Of a stretch of DNA of 64,000 nt, positions 27,681-35,714 are shown in pieces. The position numbers and the translations under genes are program-made. The stretch is from Microbacterium sp. ET2 (GTDB lineage Bacteria > Actinomycetota > Actinomycetes > Actinomycetales > Microbacteriaceae), in contig NZ_CP128170.1 in the NCBI RefSeq assembly GCF_030347395.1, positions 3,540,841 through 3,604,840 of the forward strand. The letters run 5' to 3'. The notes beneath the pieces were generated by a model. It searched no databases. It had not been told where the DNA came from and was given only the letters and a program-made list of their open reading frames with translations. The first letter of the stretch is position 1. The number at the start of each line of letters is the position of its first letter.

Positions 27681-29027
27681 GTGCGGGAGATCATCCGGAT
27701 GGGGCTTCGGCTCCTCGCAGCCCACTGGCCCGCACTGCTGGCCTGGTATCTCGCGGGGTCGCTCGGGCGTTACCTGTCGATCCAGCTCGCCGGCTTCGTG
27801 GGCGGGTATTCGGCGCTCGGCGGCATCCTGCTCCTTCCGCTGGCGATCCTCGCCAAGCTCGTCAGCCTCGTGGCGATGTTCCTCGTCCTCAGGGACGGGA
27901 TGCTGCGGCTGAACGCCATCGCCCCGAACCCGGTGGACCGTGGTGCGCGCCTGCGCGCCTTCCGCGACGCTCTCCTGTCCGCTGTCCTGCCGTTCATCGC
28001 GGTCTACGCCGTGCTCGGCTTCCTCATCGACGACGTCGGCGCCTACCTGCGGGTGGCACTCGCGGTGCAGACCGATCGGCAATGGGCCGCCATCGTGGAA
28101 GAAGCCGCGGTAGACACCTCCGGGGCGGTGGACAGCCTCACCTGGGAGCCATGGACGATCGCCGTCGTCGTGCTCGCCTTCGCCGGACGCTGGGCGTGGA
28201 AGCGGTGGCACCAGGCCCTGCCCCGATGGACCGCGCTGATCGCGACCTACCTCGAAGCGCTGTGGATCTTCCTCGCCGCGTACTTCATCGGCGAGGCCCT
28301 CGGGCAGGTGACCGCCTGGGTCGACACACGCCAGGCGATGGTCTGGCTCGCCGATCTCCGGCAGGCGGTCGGTGATCTGTTCGCGCCGCTCGGGTGGACC
28401 TGGGACGCGGCGGAGTGGCTCCTCGGCCAGGCCGGCGCGGTGCTCTTCGTCCCCCTGGCCTGGTTGACGATCGCCGGCGTCATCTACGGTCGCACCGTCT
28501 CGCCGCAGGGGGTGCAGCTGCGCGGTGGGCTCGTCGACCGCGCCCGAACGCGCTACGGCTCGCTCCCCCAGCGGCTCCGCCGCCGCCTGGTCGATCTCGG
28601 CTCGGAGGTCGGCGGCCGATTCCGACCGATCTGGCAGGCGATCCTCCTCATGTGGCGCGGCGGCCCCCTCCTCGTCGGCGGGTATGTGCTGCTCTACACC
28701 GCCGTCCTCTTCGTCGGGGAAGGGCTCCGAGTGCTCCTCACCCGATGGGTCGGGCCCCACGACCTCTTCGATTTCTGGGTCGTCGCGGCCACTCCCCTCT
28801 TCCTCGTCGTTCCGCTCATCGTCGAGCCGCTGCGCACCGTCCTCATCGCCGCGACGTACGACGCGACGGTGGGCGCGCTGATCGGGGCGCCGGTGGTGTC
28901 GTCAGGGGACGACCTCGAGTCGGAGGAAGCGCGGCAGCTCGTCCGGGACGGTGAGCTCCACGCCGAACGGGCCGCGGGCGTCGTCGGGGACGAGGTAGGG
29001 CACCTCGAGGGTGAACGGGGCCTCTGA
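27681..29027 (+). CDS. polytopic membrane protein of unknown function
   Basis: A 448-residue protein with about eight hydrophobic segments (near residues 10-30, 38-72, 95-115, 150-168, 187-210, 250-272, 325-348, 370-395). Many segments begin or end with Trp and Arg. I do not recognise a transporter signature. The last 42 residues (SSGDDLESEEARQL and on) are hydrophilic and acidic and are encoded antisense to the 3' end of the gene at 28902; this overlap of 126 bp may reflect loss of an earlier stop. GTG 27681 is chosen from the TACGGT spacing; an ATG at 27699 is the alternative. Confidence 0.75.
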   Translation: MREIIRMGLRLLAAHWPALLAWYLAGSLGRYLSIQLAGFVGGYSALGGILLLPLAILAKLVSLVAMFLVLRDGMLRLNAIAPNPVDRGARLRAFRDALLSAVLPFIAVYAVLGFLIDDVGAYLRVALAVQTDRQWAAIVEEAAVDTSGAVDSLTWEPWTIAVVVLAFAGRWAWKRWHQALPRWTALIATYLEALWIFLAAYFIGEALGQVTAWVDTRQAMVWLADLRQAVGDLFAPLGWTWDAAEWLLGQAGAVLFVPLAWLTIAGVIYGRTVSPQGVQLRGGLVDRARTRYGSLPQRLRRRLVDLGSEVGGRFRPIWQAILLMWRGGPLLVGGYVLLYTAVLFVGEGLRVLLTRWVGPHDLFDFWVVAATPLFLVVPLIVEPLRTVLIAATYDATVGALIGAPVVSSGDDLESEEARQLVRDGELHAERAAGVVGDEVGHLEGERGL

Positions 29028-29498
29028 ACCGGTCTCGCAAGAGCTCGGCTGCTCGTAGCGCCAGTCCACCTCGGTCATCGCCGCACCCCACGCCCGGCCC
29101 GCGCCGCCGAGCTCGCGAAGGACCGGGGTGGTGCAAGCGGGGGTCCTATCGGCCGGGTCGACCGGGATCTCGACGACGAGCACGCGGGTTCCGGTCGGCG
29201 CATCGGCGGCGAACGTGCCGGTCTCGTCGGCCGCCGTGGCCGGGCCCCAGGACGCGCCCGCCCAGTCGATGCTCTCCCCTGCGGCGGCGGTGGTGGGGAA
29301 CACGGGGTCGGCCTGACTCCAGCGCCACCACTCGACGCCTGTCGGGAGGAGGACTCCCACCGGCAGCAGGATCGCGACCGCACCCAGGGCGAGGGCGTTG
29401 CGTCGCCACCATCCCTGTGTCGATCGGGCCTGAATCGATGGGGCCTGTGTCGATCGGGCTTGAATCGATTGGGCCTGTGACGACCGGTTCGCCGTCAT
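28902..29498 (-). CDS. membrane-anchored hypothetical protein, third of cassette
   Basis: A 198-residue protein. The cytoplasmic N-terminus carries a ten-residue repeat (SIQARSTQAP), a single membrane segment is at about residues 34-52, and the rest is extracytoplasmic with two Cys (CTTPVLRELGG, SSCETGSEAPF) that could form a disulfide. It shares the anchor-plus-beta-domain plan of its two upstream partners. Its ATG overlaps the stop of the preceding gene (ATGA). The 3' end overlaps the convergent membrane gene by 126 bp. No family was recognised. Confidence 0.7.
   Translation of the reverse strand: MTANRSSQAQSIQARSTQAPSIQARSTQGWWRRNALALGAVAILLPVGVLLPTGVEWWRWSQADPVFPTTAAAGESIDWAGASWGPATAADETGTFAADAPTGTRVLVVEIPVDPADRTPACTTPVLRELGGAGRAWGAAMTEVDWRYEQPSSCETGSEAPFTLEVPYLVPDDARGPFGVELTVPDELPRFLRLEVVP
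29415..29484 (-). repeat. in-frame 30-bp tandem repeat
   Basis: Two units of 30 bp, 29415-29444 and 29445-29474, differ at two positions, and a third partial copy begins at 29475. On the minus strand they encode the decapeptide repeat in the N-terminus of the 198-residue protein. Confidence 0.85.
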
Positions 29499-30040
29499 CG
29501 CTCCGCCCACCCGGTCTCGACAAGCTCGACCTCGTCCTCGGCTTCGAGCGCGCCGAGGTCGATGGGGAGAGTCACGAGGCTGTCGAGACGGGGATCGTCA
29601 CTGATTCCCAGCTCGAGAGTCGCCGTGTCGCGGACGACGTCGCTCGGAAGCTCGAAGGCGAGGCTCCCCTCCCGCGGAATACCCGGGGTGAGACCGCTGC
29701 GCAGGAGCGACGCGGGTCGCTCGCTGGCGCGATAGGCGGCACCCTCGATCACGAGCTCGGCATGCGCGAGGATCGTGCCGGTCTCCTCCTGGGTCGCCTC
29801 GGCCCGGAGGTCGACGACCAGCCAGGTGCCCTCCGCCGACCAGCCGCCCGCGACGGCCCGTGAGGCCAGTCGCACGTCCGTCACGGTCACGACGAATCCG
29901 CGCGCGGAAGTCGTCTCGTCGATCTCCGCCGCGAGAGGGAAGGGCGCTTCGGCGTCGTCCTGGGAGGGGGTGACCTGGATGATGCCCCATGCCGCCACGA
30001 CGAGTGCGACACCGATCGTCCATGCCATCCAGCGACTCAT
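29495..30040 (-). CDS. membrane-anchored hypothetical protein, second of cassette
   Basis: A 181-residue protein with a membrane segment at residues 4-22 (after MSRWMA) and an extracytoplasmic domain. The domain has alternating beta-type sequence including GFVVTVTDVRLA, GTWLVVDLRAEAT and REGSLAFELPSDV, which resembles the immunoglobulin-like DUF4352/telobox-type fold of small actinobacterial lipoproteins; this is a pattern impression. It has ATGA overlaps at both ends, so three cassette genes are co-translated. A much longer upstream frame is an artefact of GC bias. Confidence 0.7.
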   Translation of the reverse strand: MSRWMAWTIGVALVVAAWGIIQVTPSQDDAEAPFPLAAEIDETTSARGFVVTVTDVRLASRAVAGGWSAEGTWLVVDLRAEATQEETGTILAHAELVIEGAAYRASERPASLLRSGLTPGIPREGSLAFELPSDVVRDTATLELGISDDPRLDSLVTLPIDLGALEAEDEVELVETGWAER

Positions 30041-30711
30041 CCCTCCCCTCCCTCGGCGTCTGCTCCCGCGCCGACGTCTGTCACCGTGAGGCTCATCGTC
30101 GCGGCCGTGGCGGGCGACTCCCAATACTCGCCGGCGACGACGAGTGCACCCTCGCGAAGGCTGAGATCCCGCAGCACGATCTCGATCTCGTCGCCCTCCG
30201 CAAGAGCCTCCGAATCGACCGCCCACGTCACCACGAGCTGGGCCGGAACGCGCGGCTGCAGGTACGGCGAGAACGTGGTGTCGTCGAACCGGGCGATCGA
30301 TGCGGGAGGGGCGTCTGCGAGTTCCGTGACACGCACCCCGGCACTGAGCCCCCCGGGGCTCTCGGACGCAAGGGCACGGTCCCAGACGTTCTCGGCCGTC
30401 AGCACGACCGCGAGCACCCGCTCACCGGTCTCGACGGTGATCCCCGCCTCCGGCAGTTCGTCGATCAGGACCGCACGTTCCACCGTGAGGGCGAACTGCT
30501 CGTTGACGTGGGTCTCACCCGGTTCGAGTTCGGGAAGCGGGGGCACGGCGGCCTGCGCGAGACCTCCGAATGCCGCCGTACCGCCGAGGAAGACGGCGGT
30601 GAGGATGCCGGCGAACCAGCCGGTCGGGATGCGATCCCAGGTGCGGCCGATCCAGGCACTTCGAGAGGGCTGCGGCGCGTCGGGGGCGGGGGCCGCGGGT
30701 GGGACCGTCAC
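30037..30711 (-). CDS. membrane-anchored hypothetical protein, first of cassette
   Basis: A 224-residue protein with a Pro/Ala-rich cytoplasmic start, one membrane segment at about residues 33-53, and an extracytoplasmic domain with EQFALTVERAVLIDEL, ERVLAVVLTAENVWDRAL and VTWAVDSEALAEGDEIEIVLRDL. The order of motifs parallels the second cassette protein, suggesting paralogy. The GTG start has TAGGGT 6 nt upstream, and this is the likely promoter for all three genes. Confidence 0.72.
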   Translation of the reverse strand: MTVPPAAPAPDAPQPSRSAWIGRTWDRIPTGWFAGILTAVFLGGTAAFGGLAQAAVPPLPELEPGETHVNEQFALTVERAVLIDELPEAGITVETGERVLAVVLTAENVWDRALASESPGGLSAGVRVTELADAPPASIARFDDTTFSPYLQPRVPAQLVVTWAVDSEALAEGDEIEIVLRDLSLREGALVVAGEYWESPATAATMSLTVTDVGAGADAEGGEG

Positions 30712-30717
30712 GCCGAC

Positions 30718-30723
30718 ACCCTA
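30718..30723 (-). promoter_or_regulatory. -10 hexamer TAGGGT of the three-gene cassette
   Basis: The hexamer lies 6 nt before the GTG at 30711 on the minus strand. Confidence 0.55.
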
Positions 30724-30735
30724 TCCCGGAAGGCG

Positions 30736-30948
30736 TCATCCCGGTGACAGCGTCTGATCCAGCACGGCACGCGCCTCGCGTTCGACCAGAACAGGGATGA
30801 AATCGCGCACTCGAGCGTCGTGGAAATGCTCCCGCGCGCGGCCGAGAGCCGCCTCGATGTCTACCGGGGATGCCTGTGGGTACCGCTCGCGCAGGCGGTC
30901 GGCGATCTCTGCGAACACGACGTCCTCGTCGGGGATCTCACGAGTCAT
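30736..30948 (-). CDS. three-helix bundle dimerization domain protein
   Basis: A 70-residue helical protein. The pattern VVFAEIADRLRERYP, VDIEAALGRAREHF and VRDFIPVLVEREARAVL corresponds to the small actinobacterial family annotated as three-helix bundle dimerization domain, which has no assigned role. It lies 58 bp after glnE in the same direction. A near-match hexamer CATCCT lies 6 nt before its ATG, so it may be transcribed alone. Confidence 0.75.
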   Translation of the reverse strand: MTREIPDEDVVFAEIADRLRERYPQASPVDIEAALGRAREHFHDARVRDFIPVLVEREARAVLDQTLSPG

Positions 30949-31006
30949 GTCAGAAGGATGCGCCCGAATCGGTCGACGGCGCAAGGCCGACGGCTTCGCG
31001 TACGGC

Positions 31007-34000
31007 TCAGCCGTAGAAGAGACGCTCGAAGCTCCGCCGCGCACGGCGGGCCGTACGCAGCCAGTCCTCCTCGACCTGTGTCGCCGATCGCGGCGGATAC
31101 TCGAGCAGACGGCCGATCCCGTCCAGCTTCTTCCGGTCCGTCGGCAGCACGTCGCTCGTCTGCCCAGAAAGCAGGGTGTTGGCCGAACGCAGGCGGCTGG
31201 CGAGTCGCCACGCCTCGAACAGTCGGGCAGCGTCGGTCTCGGAGATGATCCCGGCATCCTTCGCAGCCGTGAGCGCGACGGTGGTCGAGGTCGTCCGAAG
31301 CGCCGGAACCGTGTGGGCATACTGCAGCTGCAGGAGCTGGACGAGCCACTCGACATCGCTGAGGCCGCCGGGGCCGAGCTTGAGATGCCGTGCAGGATCG
31401 GCTCCCTGCGGCAAGCGCTCGTTCTCGACCCGGGCCTTGATCCGTTTGATCTCGCGGAGCGCCGCCGGGTCGGGCGACGCAGGGTAGCGCACCTCGTTGG
31501 CGAGCCCGGTGAAGGCGGTGATGAGCTTGACGCTGCCCGCCACGCCTCGGGCCCGCAGGAGCGCCTGGGCCTCCCACGAAAGCGACCAGCGCCGGTAGTA
31601 CTCCTCGAACGCGTCCAGCGACCGCGCGAGCGGCCCGTTCCTCCCTTCGGGGCGCAGCCCCGCATCGAGGTCGAGCGGTGCGCGATGATCCTCGGAGTAC
31701 TGCCGCAGTGCCCCGACGAGGTGCAGAGCCTTTCGAGCGGCCCGCTCGGGATCCAGTCCGTTCGGGCGGTAGACGTACATGACGTCGGCGTCCGAGCCGA
31801 ACCCGAGCTCGGCCCCGCCGAAACGCCCCATCGCGATCACGGAGAAATCCAGTGGGGCGTCGTCGGGGTCGAGGACGTCGCGGCGTACGGCCCGCAGGGT
31901 CGCCTGGATCGTGACCTCGGTGACGGTGGTGAGGGCGTCGGCGAGCTCTTCGATCGAGAGGGTGCCGAGCACTGCCGCCATCGCGGTGCGCAGCAGTTCG
32001 CGGCGTCTTAGCGCGCGCACGGCACGCATCGCGTCGTCGACGGTGTCGTGACGGGTCTGAATCGCTCGCGCCTCCTCCTGCAGCGCCAGACCGCTTCGCG
32101 GGCGGAGCAGATCGGGGTCGTCCAGCCACGCTGCGGATTCGGGGATCCACTCCATGAGCTCGCCGACGTATCGCGAACCCGACAGCACGCGGGTGAGACT
32201 CTCCGCGGCTCCCGACGAATCCCGGAGCATGCGGAGGAACCACGGCGTGTCGCCCAGCCGCTCGCTGATACGGCGGAATGCCAGCAGCCCGTAGTCGGGA
32301 TCGACGCCGTCAGCGAACCAGCGGATCATCACCGGCATCAGGTGCCGCTGGATCGTCGCCTTCCTGCTGAGCCCGCTCGTCAGCGCACCGATGTGGCGCA
32401 GCGCCCCCGCCGGGTCGGTGAAGCCGATCGCCGCCAGGCGATCATGTGCCTGCGCGGGCGAGAGCGAGCGCTCCGCCTCGGGGAGGCTCGCGACGGCCGA
32501 GAGCAGGGGTCGGTAGAACAGGCGGACGTGGATGTCGCGGACCTCGCGCTTGATCGCCTCCCACGTCTGCCACACCCGCTCCCCCGTCTCGGCGAGCCCC
32601 GTGGCGCGGGCCAGCACTCGCAGCTCGTCAGCCTCGCGGGGCATGAGATGCGTGCGGCGGAGGTTGCGCAGCTGCATGCGGTGTTCGAGCAGACGGAGAG
32701 TGCGGTAGTCGCGGGAGAAAGCGGATGCTTCGGTGCGGCCGATGTACCCCTCCGACGCGAGGGCTTCCAGTGCCGGAAGTGTTCCACGCTGCCGGATCCG
32801 CTCGTCGCTGAGTCCGTGGACGAGCTGCAGCAGCTGGACGGTGAATTCCACGTCTCGGATGCCTCCGGGTCCGAGTTTGATCTGGGCCGAGACCTCGTCG
32901 GCGGGGATGTGATCGGTGACCCGTTCCCGCATGCGCTGGACGCTGTCGACGAAGTTCTCGCGCGCCGCACTCGTCCACACCTTGGGCGCGAGGGCGGCGA
33001 CGTACTGCTCGCCGAGTGCTATGTCTCCCGCAAGTGGTCGGGCTTTCAGCAGGGCTTGGAACTCCCAGCTCTTCGCCCAGCGCTCGTAGTACGACAGGTG
33101 CGAGGCGAGTGTGCGCACGAGCGCCCCCTGCTTGCCCTCGGGGCGGAGGTTGGCATCCACCTCCCACAGCGGGGGCTCGATCTCGGCACCCGATACGCCG
33201 CGCATGGTCTGCACGGCGAGCCGGGTGGCGATGTCGACGACGCGACTCTCGCCGATCTCCTCGACGGTGTCGGCGCCTGCGCCGGCGACGAAGATGACGT
33301 CGACGTCGCTGACGTAGTTGAGCTCCCGTGCCCCGGCCTTGCCCATGCCGATGACGGCGAGGTGGGTTCGCGCCACCTGTTCCGCCGGGAAGAGCCCCGC
33401 CCCGGCGGCGCCGCGCGAGACACGGGTCCGCGCGACGGCGAGTGAAGCCTCCAGCGCCGCGCCGGCGGCGTCGGCCAGGCGCGCCGCCACCTCGGGGACC
33501 ACGTCGAGCGGCTCGGGGTGGAGCAGGTCGAACGCCGCGATACGTGCGAGCAGGCGCCGGTACCGCACGCGCAGTCGCACCCAGGACTCTTCCCCGCCCT
33601 CTGCGGCGAAGCCGTTCTCGGCGCCGACGGCCTCGAGCATCTCCTCTCGCAGGGATTCGGGACTCGGAAGGGTGAAGCCGGCGCCGACGAGATGGGTCAG
33701 TTCGTCGGGTCGGCGCAGGAAGAACTCCCCGAACCCGGTCGAAGCCCCGAGGAGCGCCCACAGGGCGTGCCACCCTTGCGGGTCGCCGTGGATCCGGCGC
33801 ACCGGCTGCGCATCGCGCCGCGCGATCCGCGTGAGCGCCAGAAGCGCACCATCGGGATCTGCGGCCGTCACGGCAGCACGGAGCAGGTCGGAGCGAGGCA
33901 CCTCGATCGCGTCGGCCAACTCGTCGAGCAGCTCTGCGCTCTCGGAGAGCGAGCTGAATCCCAGCCGAGCGAGCTCGGTGAGAGAGGACGTGCGCTCGCC

Positions 34001-34009
34001 CGTGCTCAT
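31007..34009 (-). CDS. glnE: bifunctional glutamine synthetase adenylyltransferase/adenylyl-removing enzyme
   Basis: A 1000-residue protein that adenylylates and deadenylylates GlnA1. Two nucleotidyltransferase domains are visible: the N-terminal one with GKAGARELNYVSDVDVIFV near residues 213-231, and the C-terminal one with GRFGGAELGFGSDADVMYV near 725-743. Each is followed by a helical GlnD-type domain with KLGPGGIRDVEF and KLGPGGLSDVEW respectively. It lies 7 nt downstream of glnA2 in the same orientation, so the two probably form an operon. The order glnA1, glnE, glnA2 matches that known in mycobacteria. Confidence 0.97.
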   Translation of the reverse strand: MSTGERTSSLTELARLGFSSLSESAELLDELADAIEVPRSDLLRAAVTAADPDGALLALTRIARRDAQPVRRIHGDPQGWHALWALLGASTGFGEFFLRRPDELTHLVGAGFTLPSPESLREEMLEAVGAENGFAAEGGEESWVRLRVRYRRLLARIAAFDLLHPEPLDVVPEVAARLADAAGAALEASLAVARTRVSRGAAGAGLFPAEQVARTHLAVIGMGKAGARELNYVSDVDVIFVAGAGADTVEEIGESRVVDIATRLAVQTMRGVSGAEIEPPLWEVDANLRPEGKQGALVRTLASHLSYYERWAKSWEFQALLKARPLAGDIALGEQYVAALAPKVWTSAARENFVDSVQRMRERVTDHIPADEVSAQIKLGPGGIRDVEFTVQLLQLVHGLSDERIRQRGTLPALEALASEGYIGRTEASAFSRDYRTLRLLEHRMQLRNLRRTHLMPREADELRVLARATGLAETGERVWQTWEAIKREVRDIHVRLFYRPLLSAVASLPEAERSLSPAQAHDRLAAIGFTDPAGALRHIGALTSGLSRKATIQRHLMPVMIRWFADGVDPDYGLLAFRRISERLGDTPWFLRMLRDSSGAAESLTRVLSGSRYVGELMEWIPESAAWLDDPDLLRPRSGLALQEEARAIQTRHDTVDDAMRAVRALRRRELLRTAMAAVLGTLSIEELADALTTVTEVTIQATLRAVRRDVLDPDDAPLDFSVIAMGRFGGAELGFGSDADVMYVYRPNGLDPERAARKALHLVGALRQYSEDHRAPLDLDAGLRPEGRNGPLARSLDAFEEYYRRWSLSWEAQALLRARGVAGSVKLITAFTGLANEVRYPASPDPAALREIKRIKARVENERLPQGADPARHLKLGPGGLSDVEWLVQLLQLQYAHTVPALRTTSTTVALTAAKDAGIISETDAARLFEAWRLASRLRSANTLLSGQTSDVLPTDRKKLDGIGRLLEYPPRSATQVEEDWLRTARRARRSFERLFYG

Positions 34010-34016
34010 GGGCCGG

Positions 34017-35354
34017 TCAGAGCATCTCGAGGTTGCTCTTCAGCTCGAAGGGCGTCACCTGCGAGCGGTACTCCTGCCATTCGCGCCGCTTGTTGAGCAG
34101 AACGTACGTGAAGACCTGTTCGCCGAGCGTCTCGGCGACCAACTCCGACTCCTCCATGTACTCCAGTGCGTGATCGAGGCTCGCCGGGAGTGGCGCATAT
34201 CCGAGTGCGCGGCGCTCGGCATCGGTGAGCGACCAGACGTTGTCCTCGGCCTCGGGAGGCAGCTCGTAGCCCTCTTCGATGCCCTTGAGGCCCGCGGCCA
34301 GCATGAGCGCGTAGGCGAGGTAAGGATTGGCGGCCGAATCGAGAGCACGGTACTCGACGCGAGAGGACTGGCCCTTGTTCGGCTTGTACAGCGGCACCCG
34401 CACGAGCGCCGACCTGTTGTTGTGGCCCCACGTGATGAAGCTCGGCGCCTCGTCCCCGCCCCACAGCCGCTTGTAGGAGTTGACGAACTGGTTCGTCACT
34501 GCGGAGATCTCGTTGGCGTGACGCAGGAGCCCGGCGATGAACTGGCGTCCGACCTTGGACAGCTGGTACTGCGCCCCCTCCTCGTAGAAGGCGTTGATGT
34601 CGCCTTCGAACAGGGACATGTGCGTGTGCATACCGCTTCCGGGCTTGCCGCCGAGGGGCTTGGGCATGAACGTGGCATACACACCCTGCTCGATCGCCAC
34701 CTCCTTGACCACCGTGCGGAATGTCATGATGTTGTCGGCCGTTGCGAGGGCATCGGCGTAGCGCAGATCGATCTCGTTCTGGCCGGGACCACCCTCGTGG
34801 TGGCTGAACTCCACCGAGATGCCGAGATCCTCCAGCATCCGCACCGAACGGCGCCGGAAATCGTGCGCTGTCCCGCCGGGCACGTTGTCGAAGTATCCGG
34901 CCGAGTCGACCGGCTCAGGGCCCTCGGTGCCGAACGAGGAGGACTTCAGCAGATAGAACTCGATCTCGGGGTGGGTATAGAAGGTGAAGCCCGCATCGGC
35001 GGCCTTCGCCAGAGCACGCTTGAGCACATGACGGGGATCGGCGACAGCGGGTTGGCCGTCCGGGGTCGTGATGTCGCAGAACATGCGCGCCGTGGGATCG
35101 ATCTCCCCCCGCCACGGCAGGATCTGGAAGGTGCTGGGGTCGGGGTGGGCCAGAAGATCCGACTCGTACGACCTCGTGAGGCCCTCGATCGCGGAGCCGT
35201 CGAAGCCCAGACCCTCCGAGAACGCTCCCTCGACCTCGGCCGGCGCGATCGCGACCGACTTCAGCGTGCCGATGACGTCGGTGAACCAGAGGCGGACGAA
35301 CTTCACGCCGCGTTCCTCGATCGTGCGCAGTACGAAGTCCCGCTGCTTGTCCAT
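34017..35354 (-). CDS. glnA2: glutamine synthetase-like protein GlnA2
   Basis: A 445-residue type I-alpha-like GS. It keeps the latch FDGSAIEGLTRS and GSGMHTHMSLFEG and the NPYLAYALMLAAGLKG stretch. The loop that carries the adenylylated Tyr in GlnA1 reads DNVWSLTDAERR here, with Trp374 at the Tyr position, so GlnE should not modify it. GlnA2 of mycobacteria and streptomycetes is a GS of low or special activity. The ATG follows GAAAGGAACCC. No GlnR-like box was seen in the 61 bp upstream. Confidence 0.95.
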   Translation of the reverse strand: MDKQRDFVLRTIEERGVKFVRLWFTDVIGTLKSVAIAPAEVEGAFSEGLGFDGSAIEGLTRSYESDLLAHPDPSTFQILPWRGEIDPTARMFCDITTPDGQPAVADPRHVLKRALAKAADAGFTFYTHPEIEFYLLKSSSFGTEGPEPVDSAGYFDNVPGGTAHDFRRRSVRMLEDLGISVEFSHHEGGPGQNEIDLRYADALATADNIMTFRTVVKEVAIEQGVYATFMPKPLGGKPGSGMHTHMSLFEGDINAFYEEGAQYQLSKVGRQFIAGLLRHANEISAVTNQFVNSYKRLWGGDEAPSFITWGHNNRSALVRVPLYKPNKGQSSRVEYRALDSAANPYLAYALMLAAGLKGIEEGYELPPEAEDNVWSLTDAERRALGYAPLPASLDHALEYMEESELVAETLGEQVFTYVLLNKRREWQEYRSQVTPFELKSNLEML

Positions 35355-35415
35355 GGGTTCCTTTCCGCCAGGGTGTCGCGGACGCGGGGCCTGAGCCCTC
35401 CGCGCCGAGGTCAGA

Positions 35416-35637
35416 CTAGTTCGCGCCGTCGCTGCCGGCCGGACGGCTCTCCCAGCCGTCCTCGCGGGCTTCGTCTTCAGCCCATGCGCGGGAGCGCTCG
35501 CGCAGCACGTCGGGCGCCTTCGCCGCTTCCTCGGCGGTGTCGAAGGGGCCGGCCCGGTCGATGGCGGGGGATTCGAAGCCCTTCTCGACCTCGCCGGTGG
35601 TCAGGTTGTACCAGTACTTCTCGCTGTCGTGTGCCAC
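35416..35637 (-). CDS. small SPOR-like protein
   Basis: A 73-residue acidic protein, KYWYNLTTGEVEKGFESPAI then GPFDTAEEAAKAPDVLRERS. It resembles the short actinobacterial proteins annotated as SPOR domain-containing; the gene has no membrane segment, so a peptidoglycan role is doubtful. GTG 35637 is chosen over the longer frame because CGAGGAG lies 7-13 nt upstream and the extra residues are not conserved-looking. It lies 61 bp upstream of glnA2 in the same direction. Confidence 0.75.
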   Translation of the reverse strand: MAHDSEKYWYNLTTGEVEKGFESPAIDRAGPFDTAEEAAKAPDVLRERSRAWAEDEAREDGWESRPAGSDGAN

Positions 35638-35702
35638 GATGACTCCTCGGCTCGGCACGGATCGTCCGCTGGGTCGATCCTACTGATCGACGGTGGCGTC
35701 GA

Positions 35703-35708
35703 TAGGCT
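35703..35708 (+). promoter_or_regulatory. -10 hexamer TAGGCT of ppgK
   Basis: The hexamer lies 6 nt before the ATG at 35715. Confidence 0.6.
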
Positions 35709-35714
35709 TGCGCC

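Noticed and set aside
35355..35415. A GlnR box before glnA2
   Set aside because: No GTNAC or GAAAC half-sites at 11-bp spacing are present in the short gap.
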